A DNA stretch of 64,000 nt from Sycon ciliatum (lineage: Eukaryota > Porifera > Calcarea > Leucosolenida > Sycettidae). The stretch is taken from NCBI RefSeq assembly GCF_964019385.1, contig NC_088655.1:17501-81500 (forward strand), written 5' to 3'. The notes beneath the pieces were generated by a model that made no database searches, was not told the DNA's origin, and saw only the letters and a program-made list of their open reading frames with translations. Made by a program: the position numbers and the translations under genes. Shown here one piece after another: positions 8,824 through 20,386 of this stretch (position 1 is the stretch's first letter; each line of letters opens with the position of its first letter).

Positions 8824-11058
8824 CCGTTATCCCTTCTCTTCCACTTCAACCCCTGCGCCTCTCAACGCTCTTGCCCCACCTTTCTTCCCCCATTCTGTAC
8901 ATGCTGCTACTCACCGACTTACAATCTGTGTCCTTAATGCTCGCTCCATAGCAAACAAGTCTGGCGAACTCATTCAAATCTGTGAGGATCACACACCCAG
9001 CGTAGTATGCATCACAGAGACCTGGCTAACTCTCACACAAGCTTTCCACGTGCCACACTATGAATGCTTCCGTCGAGACCGATCTGTTTTAGAAAATAGA
9101 CAGAACCGTGACCCACACAGGGGGTACGGAGGAGTTCTAATCTTAGTTCGTGAAGGTCTGTGCACTTCCTTTGATCAGCTACCGGATTTTCAGCAACAGG
9201 GCTTGGAAGCGGTAGCACTTCGGCTTACACTCGCTGAACATAAGCTTGTCTCACTTTCTAACCTGCCAACAACCCACCTAACAGTAGCCTGTATCTACCG
9301 TGCTCCTTCCCCGTCGACGGATGACTTCTCGACTTTTCTCGACCGCCTCCAAATAGCCCTGCAATCAACTCAAAGGAAGCCCGAAGCCCTTGTGATATCA
9401 GGCGACTTCAACTGTAGGTATTCCGGCTGGTGCTCAACTGACCAAACGAATGCACAGGGTCTGAGTCTTGACAACCTCTTCTCATGCTATAATTTGACCC
9501 AATCGGTAACCTTTCCCACCCACCTCCGCTCGAATGGATTTGGCAGCTGTCTAGACCTTATCGCGAGCAACATCCCTAACCAACTCAACCACATTCAACA
9601 CCTGGCTCCTCTTGGCGCATCAGACCATGCCGTCCTGCTGGCTGAGTTCTCCTCCTCAAAGTCTTCCCCCACGGCAGCCAGCACCTGCCGTAGCCCACCA
9701 TCTACACAAAAATACAATGTCCTGAGTGCCACGGATAACATGTGGAATGCCATGAATGTTTTTCTCGCAGATGTACCCTGGTCTCAGGTCCTTGCCTCCC
9801 ACTGCATGGACACGGCTGTCTCTGCATTCACTGACATCCTTGAAGGTGCCTTGGACCTATATATAGGAAGATCCTCACCTCCTCGTCGGAAATCACGCCA
9901 CAAACCCTGCCCCTGGATGACTCCATCACTGAAAGCAGCTATTAAAGTCAAGAGCGATCTCTACAGCATCTACCGGAAATACCCATCCCCTACAAATTTC
10001 AACAAATACAAACACCAACGTAACTCTGTAAAATGCCTTTCCAGATCCTGCCATCGCTGCTACATCCGCAACCTCCGTGCCACGATATCTCCCACAAACC
10101 CTCGCCTCCCATCCCTCCCTGTGCTCATTCGTCAACTGCGAAATCCTACCAGCGCCCAGGTCATACCTTCGAAGATGGTGGGCCCCAATGGTCAAACAAG
10201 CACCTCTCCGGCATCCATTGGTAACTTATTGAACCGCCACTTCGTCAGTGCTGGCTTACAGGTTGACCCCAATGCTCCTATTCCCACTATTTCCTCCCTA
10301 CCTCCACCAGCAACTATATTGCACTCCCTGATCATCACCTCATCGACTGTTCACAAGTATATTGCAAGACTGCCTCTGAACAAATCCCATGGAGCTGATA
10401 GGATCACCAATGAGATCCTCAGGAAACTGAGCTACTCAATTGCCCGCCCACTCTCCATTCTTTTTAACCTTTCCCTCTCCTCCGGCACATTCCCGTCACG
10501 ATGGAAGTCAGCCACTGTCATCCCAGTGTACAAATATAAAGGCGACAAGAACAACCCGTCTAATTACCGACCAATCTCCCTCCTCTCCTGCGTCTCCAAA
10601 CTGCTAGAGAGAATAGTGTACGACCGCTTGTACGACCATATCTCCCCTCTTCTTTACCCCGCACAATCTGGCTTCCGTCGTAAGGACAACACATCCCTGC
10701 AATTGTCCCGCATAATCCAAGACCTCTGCTCCCTAGAAGACCAGCGGCAGGTCTCCTGCATATGTTTCTTAGACCTCTCCAAGGCCTTCGACACCGTGTG
10801 GCACAAGGGCCTGATCGCCAAACTTCGTGCCCATGGTGTCTCCGGCTCCCTACTCGCCTGGATAACTAGCTACCTCTTGGACCGAAATCAGTGCGTCACA
10901 GTAAATGGAACCTTATCTGACCCCGAGTCTGTGACATCCGGAGTGCCCCAGGGCTCCATTTTAGGTCCCCTGCTCTTCCTCACATACGTTAATGACCTCC
11001 CCAATTCAATTCCCAATATTTCTTTGTTTGCAGATGATACCACTGTCCTTGCTTCCTT
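8816..11058 (+). pseudogene. LINE-1 ORF2 (APE endonuclease + reverse transcriptase), first part
   Basis: CR1/L2-type non-LTR retrotransposon polyprotein that nicks target DNA and reverse transcribes the element RNA. The open frame runs about 740 codons. APE endonuclease: VLNARSIANKSGEL near residue 40, CITETWLT near 65, SGDFNC near 195 and GASDHAVLLAEF near 265. RT: NYRPISLLSCVSKLLERIVY near 585, GFRRKDNTSLQL near 620, FLDLSKAFDTVW near 650, SGVPQGSILGPLLF near 705 and the catalytic FADDTT near 735. The frame is cut just after the FADD box by LINE-2 at about 11059. The remaining thumb and C-terminus lie at 14814-15593. Confidence 0.9.
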
Positions 11059-11485
11059 TTATTATTTATTCACCATCACGTGGCACTAGCCAATGAAATG
11101 GTGATGTGGGCGATAGCCAGCCATGGCGGTAGTAGAGCTAGAGGGGAGAAAGAAAAAGAATGAAAGGGGAACTGAAAAGTAAGAGAAGCTAGGGCAGGGC
11201 TGGATATCAACTAGTATGTTGCATTCTGCAGTAGCTGTGTGAATGTATTTTAACATTAGTAGTAGTATTGACATATCCGCGGCAAGCCGCTTATGTACAA
11301 CGGCATGGGAGAGGATAACAAAAAAATGAAAATATAATTATTGTTGGGGAAATCCACGCTATTATCGAATATTCAACAATGACGGGTGTGGGGTTATACC
11401 AAATTCCCATAATGTGGAAGTATGTTATTATTGTTGAAAGCACTAGGTGATCTGCACTCTACAATGTGACCTGTGCGATTATATT

Positions 11486-13118
11486 TTAACATTGGCAGGA
11501 TTTTAGATGTTGTGGGAGGAGAGACCAATGGCGGTAAGCAAGGAAGAGAGGAGATGTTTGCATAGAGGCAGACCGCGCAATAGGAAAGCGGAGAGAGTTT
11601 CTGGTGCGCATGTCTTGAGATTGAGCAAACCAGCTTAGGCAGGAGAGAGCATGAAGAGGAGCAATGCCCAGCTTAATTTTATGAATTGTCTGGCATGCCA
11701 AAAAAACGCACGCGGACCGAGAGCGGCACAGCAGAAGCAAGGCGGTATAATTCTGTGCTTCGAGTCAGGCGAGGAAGCCGAAATAATATTTTCAAAAGAC
11801 GCCTATGCATAACTTCGAGTCGAGCAATCAGTGTTTTAGAAATGCCAGCCCAAATTATGCAGCAGTAATCAAAAATAGACAGAATGTAAGATGTGTAGAT
11901 AACATGGCGACAGTCGGTGTGGAGGTGGGTGATGTGTGATGAGAGAAATCCCATTACTGAGCTAACACGGCTGTCTAAATTTTCGATCTGGGATTTCCAG
12001 GTTAAGTGTTGGTCAATAATGACGCCAAGATGCTTGTGTTTGTCAACGATGCAGAGCGGGGTTTTGGTGCCTGGAAAGGTGAAGGGACTGGTTTCTAATG
12101 AAGATAGGTCACAGGAACAACTGGGAGGGGGGGGGGGGGGGATACACATTACAGCAGTTTTCGAAGAGTTGGGCTGCAATTTCCATTTTTCCATCCAATG
12201 AATAACGCCATCTATGTTGGACTGTAACTTGGCACAAGTCTCGGGGAGAGTGGGTGCTGTCACAAGTAGTGCTGTATCATCAGCATAATATAGTGATTTG
12301 TGATCCATTTCTGCCAGATCGTTTACATACATAAGAAAGAGGAGAGGCCCCAGGATTGATCCCTGAAGAACTCCAGACCGTACATGCCCTTTGGCAGACA
12401 GAGCAGAGCCGACACGCACCCTTTGCTGTCTGCCCGTCAGGTAAGTACTGAGCCATGTGAAGCAAGTACCATGGATTCCATGGCGCGACAGCTTGTATAG
12501 GAGCCCGCGTGTCCATATTGTGTCGAAGGCCTTGCTTAGATCAAAGAAACATAGCATGCTGTAATGGCCGTTCTCACGAACAAAAGACATCGATTGAACA
12601 GGTCTGAGAAGCTGCCAAGACGTAGAGTCGCCTTTTCGGAATCCAGATTGGGACGGATGTAGAACAGGAGACAGGTAAGTGTATAAGTGGTTGTACATAA
12701 TACGTTCACACAGCTTGGAGATTGTTGACAATAACGAAATCGGGCGGTAATTCGATGCATCGAGCTTACTTCCCTTGTTCTTAAAGACCGGAGTTTCAAT
12801 TGCGTGTTTCCAAATAGCAGGGAAAGCACCAGTTGCAAAAGTGAGGTTAAAGATGAGGCTGAGAGGGTATGCAATACTGGAACAAAATAGTTTCAGGAGT
12901 TCATGAGAAATACCGTCCGCTCCCGCAGCCTTTCGGATCTTAAGGTTGCGGATTTGCTTTGCCACAGCAAAAGGCGTGGTGGTGACATGTTGCAACGTAG
13001 GTGTGGTTCTTCCACGTGATGGGGCGTCGGGTGGCTTGAAGTCTGGCACATTCCATGAAGGATCATCTTGTGTTCCAAAACCAATAAACTGTTCGTTCAA
13101 AGCATCTGCCACATCCAC
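11486..13118 (-). pseudogene. LINE-2 ORF2, reverse transcriptase and C-terminus
   Basis: Continuation of the LINE-2 polyprotein after a frameshift near 13120-13160. It shows NYRPISLLSTISKLCERIMY near residue 120, SGFRKGDSTSWQLL near 155, FFDLSKAFDTIW near 185, RSGVLQGSILGPLLF (usual SGVPQG here SGVLQG) and the catalytic YADDTALL near 280. A thumb region and the CR1-type C-terminus follow. A second frameshift lies in a run of A at 11699-11705, after which FLAYRHWSLLPQHLKS completes the family ending. With only two frameshifts this copy is fairly young. Confidence 0.85.
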
Positions 13119-13122
13119 AGGG

Positions 13123-14529
13123 TCAGAATATAGAGTACCAGCGATTGAGAGTTACAGTCGTTCTGCTGTTGCCTTGGGGAGATCGAAGCTTCCGGACAAA
13201 CTGGAATAAACTTGGTGATGCGGGTCTTGCCGTGGATGCACTTAGGGATGAGATGTACAGTCGATGGGCAGTTCGAGACATATTGCGAGTAACGTTTTGC
13301 TCTCGTCTGTAAATAGCGAAGTTGTCAGCCGAGGGAACCTTTCGGTAAACACTATACGAATCTCGTTTTTTCTTTATTTGATGTCGGAGGGTACTTGTCA
13401 GCCAGGGGGGGGGGGTCATATGGATACGCTTGACAGCCGGCGGCTTCTGCCTGGGCAGAAATCTTGCACAGATGTTATGGAAGATAGAGTAAAAGTTGTC
13501 CACAGATATGTCAGGATCGCGCCTCTCCAGGCTCAAAGCTGCTGGACAATGTATGTGGGACATGGCAGTATTCATACTCGCGACAGTGTTGCTGTCTAGA
13601 GAATCCAAAGAAAATACACTAAAATCAGGGACATCCAGGGGAGTCGAACGAGCATCACGAGAACGATATGTGGGCATTTCTGGGCAGGGTACAGTACGGA
13701 TGTGGCCAACCACGATAGAATGATCGGATTGACCAAGTGGTGCTGTAGCACGGAGGCAGGACATAGAGTCCGGTATATTAGTGACAACTAGGTCGAGAGC
13801 TGCCCCCATGCCAGACAATGACTCATGTGTTGGAAAATTTACGAGCTGCGTGAGAGAGAACATGCCGAAAAGACTGTGGCGACCAGCGGCATCCGTGGTA
13901 GTTCCATGCCAATGACATGACTTAGCATTAAAGTCTCCCATCAACAGGATAGATGTTGTTCGGTTCTTAAGAGTATTTAGACAGTGCTGGAGGGAATTGC
14001 AGAAGGTGTTGATACTTGATGGGGTAAGGGCTGGGGGTCGATATACTGCACCAATAACCAACTTCTTCACATGAGGCGCCTCTGGGAAATGTATGTTAGC
14101 AGATGACAGGGCTATTTCCACCCATGTGGCTTCCAGGAGAGGGATACTGAGGTCAGATCGATGGGTGACCTTTGGAAACATCCCAGATCGTACCATGATA
14201 CAGACACCGCCATATGCATGGATGGCATCGGTAGCTGACCTGTTTTCATCTGGCGGACGATCAAAAACAGTCATATCCAGGACCGTGAAAGACGACTGTG
14301 GAGAGAGCCATGTTTCCGTTATGCAAACAATTAGGGGTTTAACTGTGGAACAAATGTGAGCCAGCTCGGCAGTCTTGTTCTTAATGGACCTGGCATTGAT
14401 GCACATTATAGGCTGTGATCCTGCGGTTGGCTGCGAAAGTGGGTAAAAAGGCTGAGCTAATGGATTAAGTGTGCTGTTAGTAGTAATGTTTGGGGAACAG
14501 TGAGGAAGTATCGGGGGGTTGAGGTTCAT
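13123..14529 (-). pseudogene. LINE-2 ORF2, APE endonuclease part
   Basis: N-terminal part of LINE-2 ORF2. ATG at 14527-14529 overlaps the ORF1 stop as TAATG, which suggests termination-reinitiation coupling. APE motifs: INARSIKNKTAELAHIC near residue 45, CITETWLSP near 68, LMGDFNAKS near 195 and GQSDHSIVVGH near 270. A basic region HMTPPPWLTSTLRHQIKKKR near 365 precedes the RT. The frame fails after residue 465 through a frameshift, and RT continues in 11486-13118. Confidence 0.85.
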
Positions 14530-14813
14530 TATTGTGCAGACTGATCGACGGTTGTGTTGTCAGCTGTACTTATTCTGTCAGCCTTGAATCGCCATTCTCG
14601 AGCTGTCACTCCGTCAGGCCAAAAGTCAGTTTTTTGCACAGCTTCCCAGTAATCTTCTGTGACGACTACGTGCGCGTACGCTAGGCCAAAGTACTTTGTC
14701 TCAGAGACGGAGCATTTCAGTACAGTCACTTGCTTGTTTTCGCACCATTTTGCGATGGAGGAAGCAGAGCAACCAGGGTGAATTCTTCCAACATGAACAG
14801 CTTTCCTTCCCAT
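14529..14813 (-). pseudogene. LINE-2 ORF1 C-terminal fragment
   Basis: About 94 codons: VHVGRIHPGCSASSIAKWCE, SETKYFGLAYAHVVV, then DFWPDGVTAREWRF, with a stop overlapping the ORF2 start. It is the same domain as the LINE-1 ORF1 remnant. ORF1 proteins of these LINEs bind RNA; the rest of this one was lost by 5' truncation at the junction with LINE-1. Confidence 0.65.
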
Positions 14814-15795
14814 CTCACGCCACCCTGTACCCCAAAGTTCAGACCTCTATCAACTACATTGCTCACTGGATGAGCACTTGGTACCTTTTAAAAGCCAAAT
14901 GTGACCAAAACCGAGCTCCTCCTTTTTCACCCTCCCACAGATCCAGTGCCCATCTTCCACTTTCCCGATGATCCCGATCACCCTATCTCTGTAGCGCCCC
15001 ACCATAAACACCCTAGGCATTGTCATAGATTCCGCCCTCTCCTGGTCTCACCATGCTGATCATGTGTCGTCCAAAGTATGCCGATCTGTTGGCATAATGT
15101 CAAGTCAATGTCCCATTTGCCCCAAAATTGCCGGATTAATTTTTATAAATCATACATTCTTCCCCTCTTCACGTACGGCTTCCCTGCCTGGTCCACCATT
15201 AGCAAAACCCACATAGGTAAATTAGAAGTTCTCCATCACCGTATACTGCGCATCATATTTCGTACAGATCGTTATATCTCAAATCTAGACTTGTATGCTG
15301 CTGCATCCACTACCACTCTGCAACATTACCTTGATGCTTCCAAGTGCACCCTGGCACATTCAATTTTTCTTGACCAGCACCCTGCTCATTTACAGTCCCT
15401 TAATTGGTTCAATTGAGGTGGCACCACCCGAAGCTGCGTTCGTCTCCCCCTAGTTAGGTCTACCCTATTCGTAAATTCCCCTTTCTTTTCCTCCTACTCC
15501 AAGTGGCTCCAACTGCCTCCCAGTGTTAGACAAGCTCCAGATATGCCCAAATTCCGTACCCTCATCAGACAGCACTTCAGTATCTCCCAGTAAACAAAGT
15601 CACAGTCACCACTTCCGCTGCATAGCTCGCTGAGCATCCCATTGCTTTGTAAGTTGCTAATCCCTTCCCACTTTGTGTACGAGCTCTTCATTTTCTTTTT
15701 TTCTCTTCTTCCGTGGTTGGCCTCACCCTCTCCTCAATTCAATTGGCTGTCTTGACATGCCACGAGGTGCAGAAATAAATAAATAAATAAATAAG
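14814..15795 (+). pseudogene. LINE-1 ORF2 C-terminus and 3' UTR
   Basis: Resumes LINE-1 ORF2 after the LINE-2 insertion: HATLYPKVQTSINYIAHWMS, thumb segment INFYKSYILPLFTYGFPAWS, LHHRILRIIFR. After an in-frame TGA at 15414-15416 the usual ending RSTLFVNSPFFSSYSKWLQL runs to a stop near 15593. Two or three frame changes lie between 14970 and 15080. The 3' UTR has CCGTGGTTGGCCTCACCC (about 15711-15728), the motif shared by the LINE family, and ends in (AAAT)n at 15773-15794. Confidence 0.8.
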
Positions 15796-16001
15796 ATATA
15801 ATCCTATCCCTCCCTTCCGCAAAAGAAGAAGAACACACACATACACACATACACGCATACACATGTACACACATACACATGAGAAAAGCGTAGAGAAGAG
15901 TAGAGCAACAGAGCAAGAGATGAAAGAGGTAATGATGATGCGAGTTCAATGGTAGATCAGAGCAAGAGTTCAGTCAGAGAAACCATAACGATCAGGAGGC
16001 A
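15796..16001. other. GypB 3' end region, LTR missing; (CA)n
   Basis: In minus sense a purine-rich GGAAGGGAGGGATAGGA (about 15803-15819) could be the polypurine tract of GypB, but the expected 3' LTR (TGTAGTGTTATC start) is absent. The LINE-1 tail abuts instead. A CA-rich stretch occupies 15833-15880. Confidence 0.4.
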
Positions 16002-17363
16002 TCACAGTACGACCACTACGAGTAATGGTTGTGCCTGCTGATGTTGTACTGGATGTAGGAACGGCTGAGTGTGTAGAAGAGGTTGTAGAGGATGTTGTAC
16101 TTGTTGCCATAGGTTGTGTTGGACGCGGTGGTGTTGTATTGGTGCTGAAGCTGCTTTCGGAACCTGCGCAACCGGAGGTGCGGACGGCAAAGCAACAATG
16201 TGTCGACGGTTGCGACGATATTCACCCGAGGGTGTAGACACAACGTATGAGCGAATGGCGGGTTGACGGAGTACTGTACCAGTTTCATGGCGATCCGTGA
16301 GGTAGACTGGTTGCTCAGCTTTTAGAGGCGGCAGAGAACGAGTACGGTGCCGATCGTTGTAGTTGCTGGTTTGCCGGGCCTTGAGAGCTGCATCGGCGGC
16401 GGCAAAGTCAGATGTCGAAATCAACTGAGGTTGCAGTTGCGAGCTGGAAACGGGGACACGTGAATGGAGTTGTCTACCTATTAGGAGCTGTGCAGGACTG
16501 TAACCGGATTCCAGAGGAGTATTGCGATATGTGAGCAACGCACTGTACCAATCTGGAGAGGCAGTGAATAGATGCTTGACGGTTTTAACGGATCTTTCGG
16601 CGAGACCGTTAGCCGGTGGATATAGCGGAGAACTGGTTACGTGCTGGAATAAGAACTCCTCAGCAAATCGACGAAACTCCTCAGACGCAAACTGTGGACC
16701 GTTGTCCGACATCAATGTCTCGGGAATACCGTGACGGGCAAAGATACTTTGCAGGTGCGTAATTACAGCCTTGGATGATGTTGACGTCAGCTGGACGACT
16801 TCGATGTAGCGAGAGTAGTAGTCTACCAGTAGGAGAAAGTCACGCGAACCAAAGTGGAACAGGTCAGCAGCTAGACGTTGCCATGGTAGATCAGGGAGTG
16901 TTGTTGGGATGAGCGGTTCAGCTGGTTGAGTGTGTATGCGGGCGCACGTCGAGCAATTTGCAACATACAGCTGAATGGCCGAATTGACGGAGGGCCACCA
17001 GACAGAGTTGCGGGCAAGACGGCGACACTTGGCTATGCCTTGGTGTCCAGTGTGGAGCCGTGACAGAATGTCGTCGCGATGAGATGCGGGAATGATCAAC
17101 CTGTCGTTGTAGAGCAGCAGACCGTCATCGGTAAGTGTGATGTGTGCCCGGTGTTCTACGTATGGTCGAACATCAGAAGGAGCATCGGACGAGTGTGGCC
17201 AGCCGTCAGCGCAGTAGCGAGCAAGCGACTCACACACTTGATCAGACACTTGCCACTTGGCGATGTCATCGAGGCGTTTAGTAGTTGCAGGCAGACAATC
17301 AACGGCATAGTCGATGAGCGCTGCTGTCTCAGCTGCGAGGAGATCAACATCTTGGCTGTCGAC
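16002..17363 (-). pseudogene. GypB integrase
   Basis: DDE integrase of GypB, in frame with the RNase H upstream but separated from it by a TAA at 17364-17366. The zinc domain shows HTGHQGIAKCRR followed by CSTCARI. In the core the first aspartate is in LAADLFHFG, the second in LMSDNGPQFAS and the glutamate in NGLAERSVKTVK. The GPY/F-like C-terminal half and a Gln/His-rich tail end at 16002. All catalytic residues are present. The upstream TAA would prevent its expression unless it is read through. Confidence 0.85.
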
Positions 17364-18480
17364 TTAGTCTGATGAAACAGGTGCTCTGGAGAGAGCGTCA
17401 GCAATGGCGAGATCCTTGCCTGGCACGTGAACAATGCGGAAATTGAAACGAAGGAGCCTCAGACGGAAACGGACAACTCTAGGCCGTAGGTCGTCTAGAG
17501 CACGGCTGCCTAGAAGCGGGATGAGCGGCTTGTGGTCGGTCTGGATCGTAAACGGCTTGCCAAGTATGAAATGTTCGAAACGATCGCATGCCCAAGTAAA
17601 AGCAAGAGCCTCTTTCTCGATTTGAGAATAGCGTGTCTCAGCTGGTGTCAGAGAACGGGACTGATATGCAACTGGACGAATGGAGCCGTCAGACTGCACA
17701 TGGAGGAGGACTGCTCCCAGGCCGAATGATGAGGCGTCTGCAGATATGATCATATCCAGGGTAGTCGAGTACATTGCCAGTACTGGATGCGAGCTGAGGG
17801 CTGACTTGATCGCGTCGAATGCTGCTTGGTGTGCATCGGTCCAGGACCATTCCTGGCCTTTGATCAGGAGAGCACGGAGTGGCTGAGACATCGTTGCCAA
17901 ATCAGGTACGAACTTTCCCAGCTGATTCGCCATGCCAAGGAAACGACGTACTGCTGGGACATCCGTGCAGGGTTTCAGCTCCTGAACGCCGCGCACTTTC
18001 TGGGGATCAGGGTGGATGCCGTTGTCGTCGAGAATGTGTCCCAGGAACTTGACTGAACGTTGGTGGAAAGCACACTTGTCTGGGTTGAGTGTGATTCCGG
18101 CTGATGAGAGACGCTGTAGGACTGCATGCAGATTATTCTCCTCCTCGTGTTCGTCGTCACCCAAGGTTAGAACGTCATCGATCATGCAAATTGTGCCTGG
18201 CAGGTCGCTCAGCAGGTCAGACATCTGCTTCTGGAAGTACTCAGGTGCAGAGGAGATGCCAAACGGGAGTCGTCGAAAGCAGAAACGACCGATGGGCGTA
18301 ATGAATGTTGTTAGCAGTTGAGATTCCAGCGACAAGGGGATCTGGTGAAAGCCCTTGTTCGCGTCCAGCTTCGAGAAGACCTTGGCTGTGCCGAGGCGAG
18401 CAAGCAGGTGATCGGTTGTTGGCATGATGTGACGTTCCCGTCGGATAACCTGGTTGAGTCGGGTAAAGAAACACTGATGC
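17364..18480 (-). pseudogene. GypB reverse transcriptase and RNase H
   Basis: Palm and connection of a Ty3/Gypsy RT: VFSKLDANKGFHQIPL, FCFRRLPFGISSAPEYFQK, then the catalytic MIDDV where many Gypsy elements have Y/F-V-D-D. RNase H follows: ISADASSFGLGAVL, SQIEKEALAFTWACDRF and TDHKPLIPLL, ending ADALSRAP. The frame differs from the protease/RT N-terminus upstream; the shift lies near 18440-18480. A TAA at 17364-17366 ends it just before the integrase linker. Confidence 0.85.
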
Positions 18481-19324
18481 GCACGTTACCGTTGGGCTTA
18501 GGAACCACTACCATACCGGCACACCAATCGGTTGGCTCAGTTACCTTGCAAATGACACCACTCTGTTCGAGGGCCTGCAGTTCTTCGATAACTTTGGCTT
18601 CCATCGATAGAAAGATACGGCATGGTGTAGGCAGAGAGTAAGGCTGTGCATTATCGACCAGCCGAATCGTGTGCTCACTGCCAAACAAACCAACTTCCGC
18701 TAAGAGCTCAGGGTACTGCGTTTTGACAGAGGACTGCTCAGAAGTACCGGTAGTTGTGCTGAGCAAATCTGCTGGCGGACTGCAGATATGTAGGGCTTCG
18801 ATTGCTGGCCGGCTGAGCAGAGGTGTTTTCAGGTGCGGTACCACGTACACTGTTGTGTCTACTGCAAAGTCGGAAAATGCAGCACGGCATATACTGAGTG
18901 TGATGCGGCCTGAAACTGCTAGAGTCGCGTTGTCTGGACCTTTCAGCATACGGTCGGACTCCTGGAGGTTGAGCTGATGGTGAGCAGATATGTCGTCATA
19001 TAAGCTGGCTGGGATGGCGGTTACGTCTGCACCAGTGTCGACCTTCATTGTTGCAGGTACTGACTGCAGCAGCATGGGCATAGACCACCCAGTATCTGCA
19101 GATAATGCACCTAGGTAGGCTGGAGGATAGTGCCACTGGTCAGCAGACTGTAATGGACCAGCGCTAGCAGCAGAGGACTGCAGACTATGCATGTGACTGG
19201 TGTTGGAGGCAGACTGAGAGCTACTAGTGTGCTTCTGCATACAAACAACAGCAAATTGTCCAATCTTGCTGCAAAATGAACACTTGGCCTGACGAGCTGG
19301 GCATTGAGTGCGTGCATGGCGTTC
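18440..19324 (-). pseudogene. GypB nucleocapsid end, protease and RT N-terminus
   Basis: Same frame as gag. After the in-frame TAG at 19325 it encodes the rest of the zinc knuckles (ERHARTQCPARQAKC, then CSFCSKIGQF). A retropepsin follows with active site VDTGADVTAIPASLYDD near 19040 and flap region, then the RT fingers (GMVVVPKPNGNVRIS). The motif DTGAD is the canonical protease signature. It loses frame near 18440-18480 within the RT. Confidence 0.8.
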
Positions 19325-20371
19325 CTAACCACACCAGTGACAGGTACTCCATTGATCAACGCCAGAGCTGTGCCTGGGTGCAGACTGACTTGAGCAAGGA
19401 TGACCACTGTAACTGTGTGTATACATGCGGGGCTGTGAAGCATGACCAGTTGAATCCCTGTTGTACTGGGCCGGATGTTTCACACCTTGGTGAGGTTGTG
19501 GTCGCATGCTAAGTGCATTCAGCTCCAGTGCACAGGTACACGACTCACATGCAGAGTGATGCTGCTGTTCGAAAGCGTGGACTTGGTGAAGAGTTGCACG
19601 GGCTGACGAACTGTGACGGACAGTGGACTGTTGTGTTCGAACTGTCTCTTTCTGGCGAGCTTGTGCCAGAGCTTTGTCCAGAGTAAGTGATGGGTCCAGT
19701 TGCAGTTTCTGGGACAGGGCAGTGTCTGGAACTCCTGCAACAAGGCGATCACGGATCATCTCGTCGTGGAGCTGCTTGAAGTTGCAACGTTCTGCCAAAC
19801 GAAACAAATCAGTTATGTAGCCATCAATCGACTCTCCGGGCTGTTGGGACCTCTGGTGGAATTTCACACGCTCGTACACCAGATTGCGTTTCCCGCCATA
19901 ATGGTCTGCAAATTTCTGGAATACAATGTCGTAGTTGTCCGCATCCTGGTCTGATAAATGGAAACTCAGCAGGAGGTCGTCAGCCTCGTCGCCCATCGAA
20001 TATAACAAAGAGTTTACTTGCACAGACTGTGCCTGCATGTGGAGACCAGAGGCGAGCCTGTATCTCGTAATTCGCTTGCTCCACTTCTCCCACACATCAG
20101 CGAACTTGAAGTCGAATGGGGCTGGAGGAGCAACTTGGGTAAGGTGGATCATCGACCGAACCTGGGGTGCCGCGGGACCCAGAGATGATACGGTGGGAAG
20201 GGATCCAGCCGCGGAGGAAACGACAGAGGGTGCAGCTTTACCAACACTCGAGACAGTGACTGCTCCTGACGAGCCAGCATTACTAGTTGTAGTACTACTA
20301 GGACCTGAGGAAACCGTGATGGAAGTAGTTGTGGGAGTGGAAACAGGGTTGTTTGAAACGCCTGTCGCCAT
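19325..20371 (-). CDS. GypB gag
   Basis: Capsid/nucleocapsid precursor of 348 codons from ATG at 20369-20371, 16 bases from the primer-binding site. It has a Ser/Thr-rich N-terminus and a capsid-like region (FDFKFADVWEKWSKRITRYR, then VKFHQRSQQPGESIDGYITD and RCNFKQLHDEMIRDRLVAGV), which is the retrotransposon gag signature. It stops at TAG 19325-19327 exactly inside the first zinc knuckle, after CHWCG. Because the downstream frame is the same and completes the knuckle, the stop is either a nonsense mutation or a readthrough site. Confidence 0.75.
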   Translation of the reverse strand: MATGVSNNPVSTPTTTSITVSSGPSSTTTSNAGSSGAVTVSSVGKAAPSVVSSAAGSLPTVSSLGPAAPQVRSMIHLTQVAPPAPFDFKFADVWEKWSKRITRYRLASGLHMQAQSVQVNSLLYSMGDEADDLLLSFHLSDQDADNYDIVFQKFADHYGGKRNLVYERVKFHQRSQQPGESIDGYITDLFRLAERCNFKQLHDEMIRDRLVAGVPDTALSQKLQLDPSLTLDKALAQARQKETVRTQQSTVRHSSSARATLHQVHAFEQQHHSACESCTCALELNALSMRPQPHQGVKHPAQYNRDSTGHASQPRMYTHSYSGHPCSSQSAPRHSSGVDQWSTCHWCG

Positions 20372-20386
20372 CCCGTCAAAGAGGAA

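Larger units (their letters stand above)
11059..14813 (-). mobile_element. LINE-2, CR1/L2-like, inserted in LINE-1
   Basis: Minus-strand LINE that interrupts LINE-1 ORF2. The 3' end is at 11059, beginning (in plus sense) with a TTTTATTATTTATT tail and the conserved motif GGCGATAGCCAGCCATGG (about 11112-11129). The 5' end is at about 14813, inside ORF1, so it is 5'-truncated. It has a partial ORF1 and a nearly complete ORF2 with two frameshifts. LINE-1 coding resumes directly at 14814. Confidence 0.85.
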
